A stretch of 30,346 nt of DNA from Symsagittifera roscoffensis (lineage: Eukaryota > Xenacoelomorpha > Acoela > Convolutidae). The DNA lies in the NCBI RefSeq assembly GCF_963678635.1, contig NC_087062.1, positions 40,441,330 through 40,471,675 on the forward strand, given 5' to 3'. Below the pieces are notes generated by a model. The model saw only the letters and a program-made list of their open reading frames with translations. It was not told where the DNA came from and ran no database searches. Of the stretch, positions 28,512-30,346 are shown in pieces. Both the position numbers and the translations under genes were made by a program. The stretch's first letter is position 1; every line of letters begins with the position of its first letter.

Positions 28512-30346
28512 TAGAGTTCATACAACCAAATTTTCAATCATACTTTTAAACCGAAGCTTTGATTTCCTACTTTTTTGTAGTTCAAACTCTTTTTAAAAAA
28601 AACCGAAGCAAAGAAAACGGAAAAGTTTTGACAAAAAAAAACAAGTTAACAAAGATAATCGGTTACTGTGCAAGTAGCACAGAATGTTCCGACCAGTCTT
28701 AAAAAGTTTCAGTTTTTTCTTCATTTATTGTCGCTTTTGTGGCATGGTGTGACAAAAAAAATCTGACCAAAAAAAAAGAGCTTAGGCATTTTCGTCAGTG
28801 ATTGTAAATTATGCAAAGTAGAAAACAATTTTTAATTTTTCAAATCTTTTTCTCCCAAATTTTTGAATCTTATGATAAAGCTTAAAAAATTTGAGTAAAA
28901 ATTCATTTGAGTAAAACTTCAAATTTCATTTGAGTATAACTAAATTATCAAGGCTTAATTTAAGCACCAACAAGCCAATGTAAGCCTGCTCACTCGAAAT
29001 TAGACGAAAAACCAAAAAAATTAAAACCAGATTTTCTCGGCACTGGGAAAAATTTCTGAAAATTTTTAATGTCGTTCGAATCACGACTGAAAAAGTTGTA
29101 ATAAAATCACTTAACACAGTCCGATGGTATTTGTTGTAGCTGATTTTGCGTGGAAAAAAACTACATCTTACCCGAACACAAAGTTATTCCCCATTTTCGA
29201 TGGTCGGAACAAAAACCACAAAATTTTGTCCGGAATGATGATTACTTTTGCGTACAGCACGTCCAAAAACACATTTGACAGCGCTTGCTGAAAACTTCAA
29301 GAAAAAGTTATCATTGTGAATTTTGAACAATAAATTCTAACGTGAGATACTTAGCATTTTGTGCAATCTTGGGGAAAGCATATGTTTCATGGTTCCCTCG
29401 AAAGACCCAAAATTGAAATCATCTAACCCGAATAACTTAAAGATTTGGTAAAAAGGCGGAGAAGGGTCAACTTAATGCACATCAAACGATCTTTCCGCTG
29501 TACCAGACCAGTCTGTTGATATGAGGCCACATTAAGTATTCAGAAAAAAAATGCATTCCAAATTGTCCATGGCGTGTTTCGTGAAGTTTGTTCATCGATG
29601 CTTTCTGACAGCAAATACGACAATCAAGTTTGTTGTCTGTAATAAAATCACGAAGGAGTTCCCGGTAAGTTTAGAGATTCTCTATACGTCATAGCCTAAG
29701 TAATGCGTTTTGTCTCTGAGTTTTCGACATTGAGAGGACATATATGCCTGAAAGATTTGGATGAATCATTTTGCTGTTCAAATTTGTACTTTCCACAATT
29801 TTTAAGTCCATAGAAATTGGTAAAACTCTAGAAGTGATAGATAACATGAAAAAAAATATATATATAGAAAAAGTTTTTTTTGACGGATCGTGGTTTAAAA
29901 AATCAGGGAATACAGTTTCGAGACAGAAACTCGGAAGGTATGAGTTCATAATTGCAATCAATCAAGACAGAGCTATTCATCTTTGAGAGACATTTAATTA
30001 GGGTTTTAATGTAAATTTACGTCATTGGAAGTTTCCGAAATCTGACCAAACAAGTTAATGCTAACTACAGCACTATAACTTAGATCCATTAAATTTGAGT
30101 TTAAATTCTACTTTTTTCCTTGTTGCGACTACCATTTCTTCATCAAATGGTGAACTTGAGATAAGTTTTTCTGTTGGAATTTTAGCACTTATGTCTGTAC
30201 AATCCATATCTTTCCCGCGAGGTGTGAGGTGTTTCACTTCGAAACTGAACTATGGAAAACAGTCAAACAGCGTCTTAGGCATTTTATGTAGCTTTTATTT
30301 CCTCATTTGCATGAAAGGGCTAAGAAAAAGGCTTTGCCGTCCACTA
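28512..30346. other. 1.8 kb without a supportable gene
   Basis: Short open frames occur on both strands (for example 29771-29986 plus, overlapped by 29961-29689 minus) without motifs, plausible splice signals or ATG context that I trust. Base composition and A/T runs match the other non-coding parts of the window. Confidence 0.45.

Overview
This window looks like AT-rich, non-coding-rich nuclear DNA from an invertebrate-type metazoan. The evidence is an intron with GT..AG borders and a long T-run acceptor, an animal-type WSC-domain sulfotransferase gene, a complete BEL/Pao LTR retrotransposon, minisatellites and TTTA-rich simple sequence. There is no bacterial gene organisation. I cannot name the species.

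Region 1 (1 to about 11,100) is a decayed array read on the minus strand. Two tandem copies, offset by 4,230 bases, carry (in minus-strand order) the end of a membrane-anchored, envelope-like glycoprotein and then a protein with a Ser/Thr/Pro/Asn-rich N-terminus and a folded C-terminus. Reading through broken frames, the second protein in the longer copy runs from 5343 to 3668. Upstream of the glycoprotein lie a ~291-codon ORF interrupted by one TAG (9421 to 8546), two overlapping short basic ORFs (9854 to 9454) and a coiled-coil-like fragment (about 11,110 to 10,822). No reverse transcriptase or integrase is visible here. A virus-derived block, or the env end of a retroelement, are the two explanations I consider; family identity is unproven.

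Region 2 (11,100 to 16,067) is mostly gene-free. It holds TTTA-rich simple sequence with an internal 309-bp-offset duplication, and a very regular 76-bp minisatellite of nine units.

Region 3 (16,068 to 24,448) is a composite insertion between two 122-bp direct repeats that differ at one base. Inside are a plus-strand fragment resembling the coiled-coil N-terminus of a BEL Gag, then a full-length minus-strand BEL/Pao element with 494-bp LTRs (8 visible differences, about 98.4% identical). Its pol is intact over 1,484 codons (zinc knuckles, protease, RT, RNase H, integrase, C-terminal DUF5641-like domain). Its gag is broken by a frameshift and an in-frame TAG. Each LTR carries a tRNA-like module with A and B boxes.

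Region 4 (24,449 to 26,450) holds the one convincing host gene: the last two exons of a WSC-domain/sulfotransferase (WSCD-like) gene on the plus strand. I reconstructed it from splice signals; earlier exons were not found. Region 5 (26,450 to 30,346) is non-coding, with a second copy of a 227-bp repeat also present in the sulfotransferase intron, an A30 tract, a G-rich tract and small hairpins.
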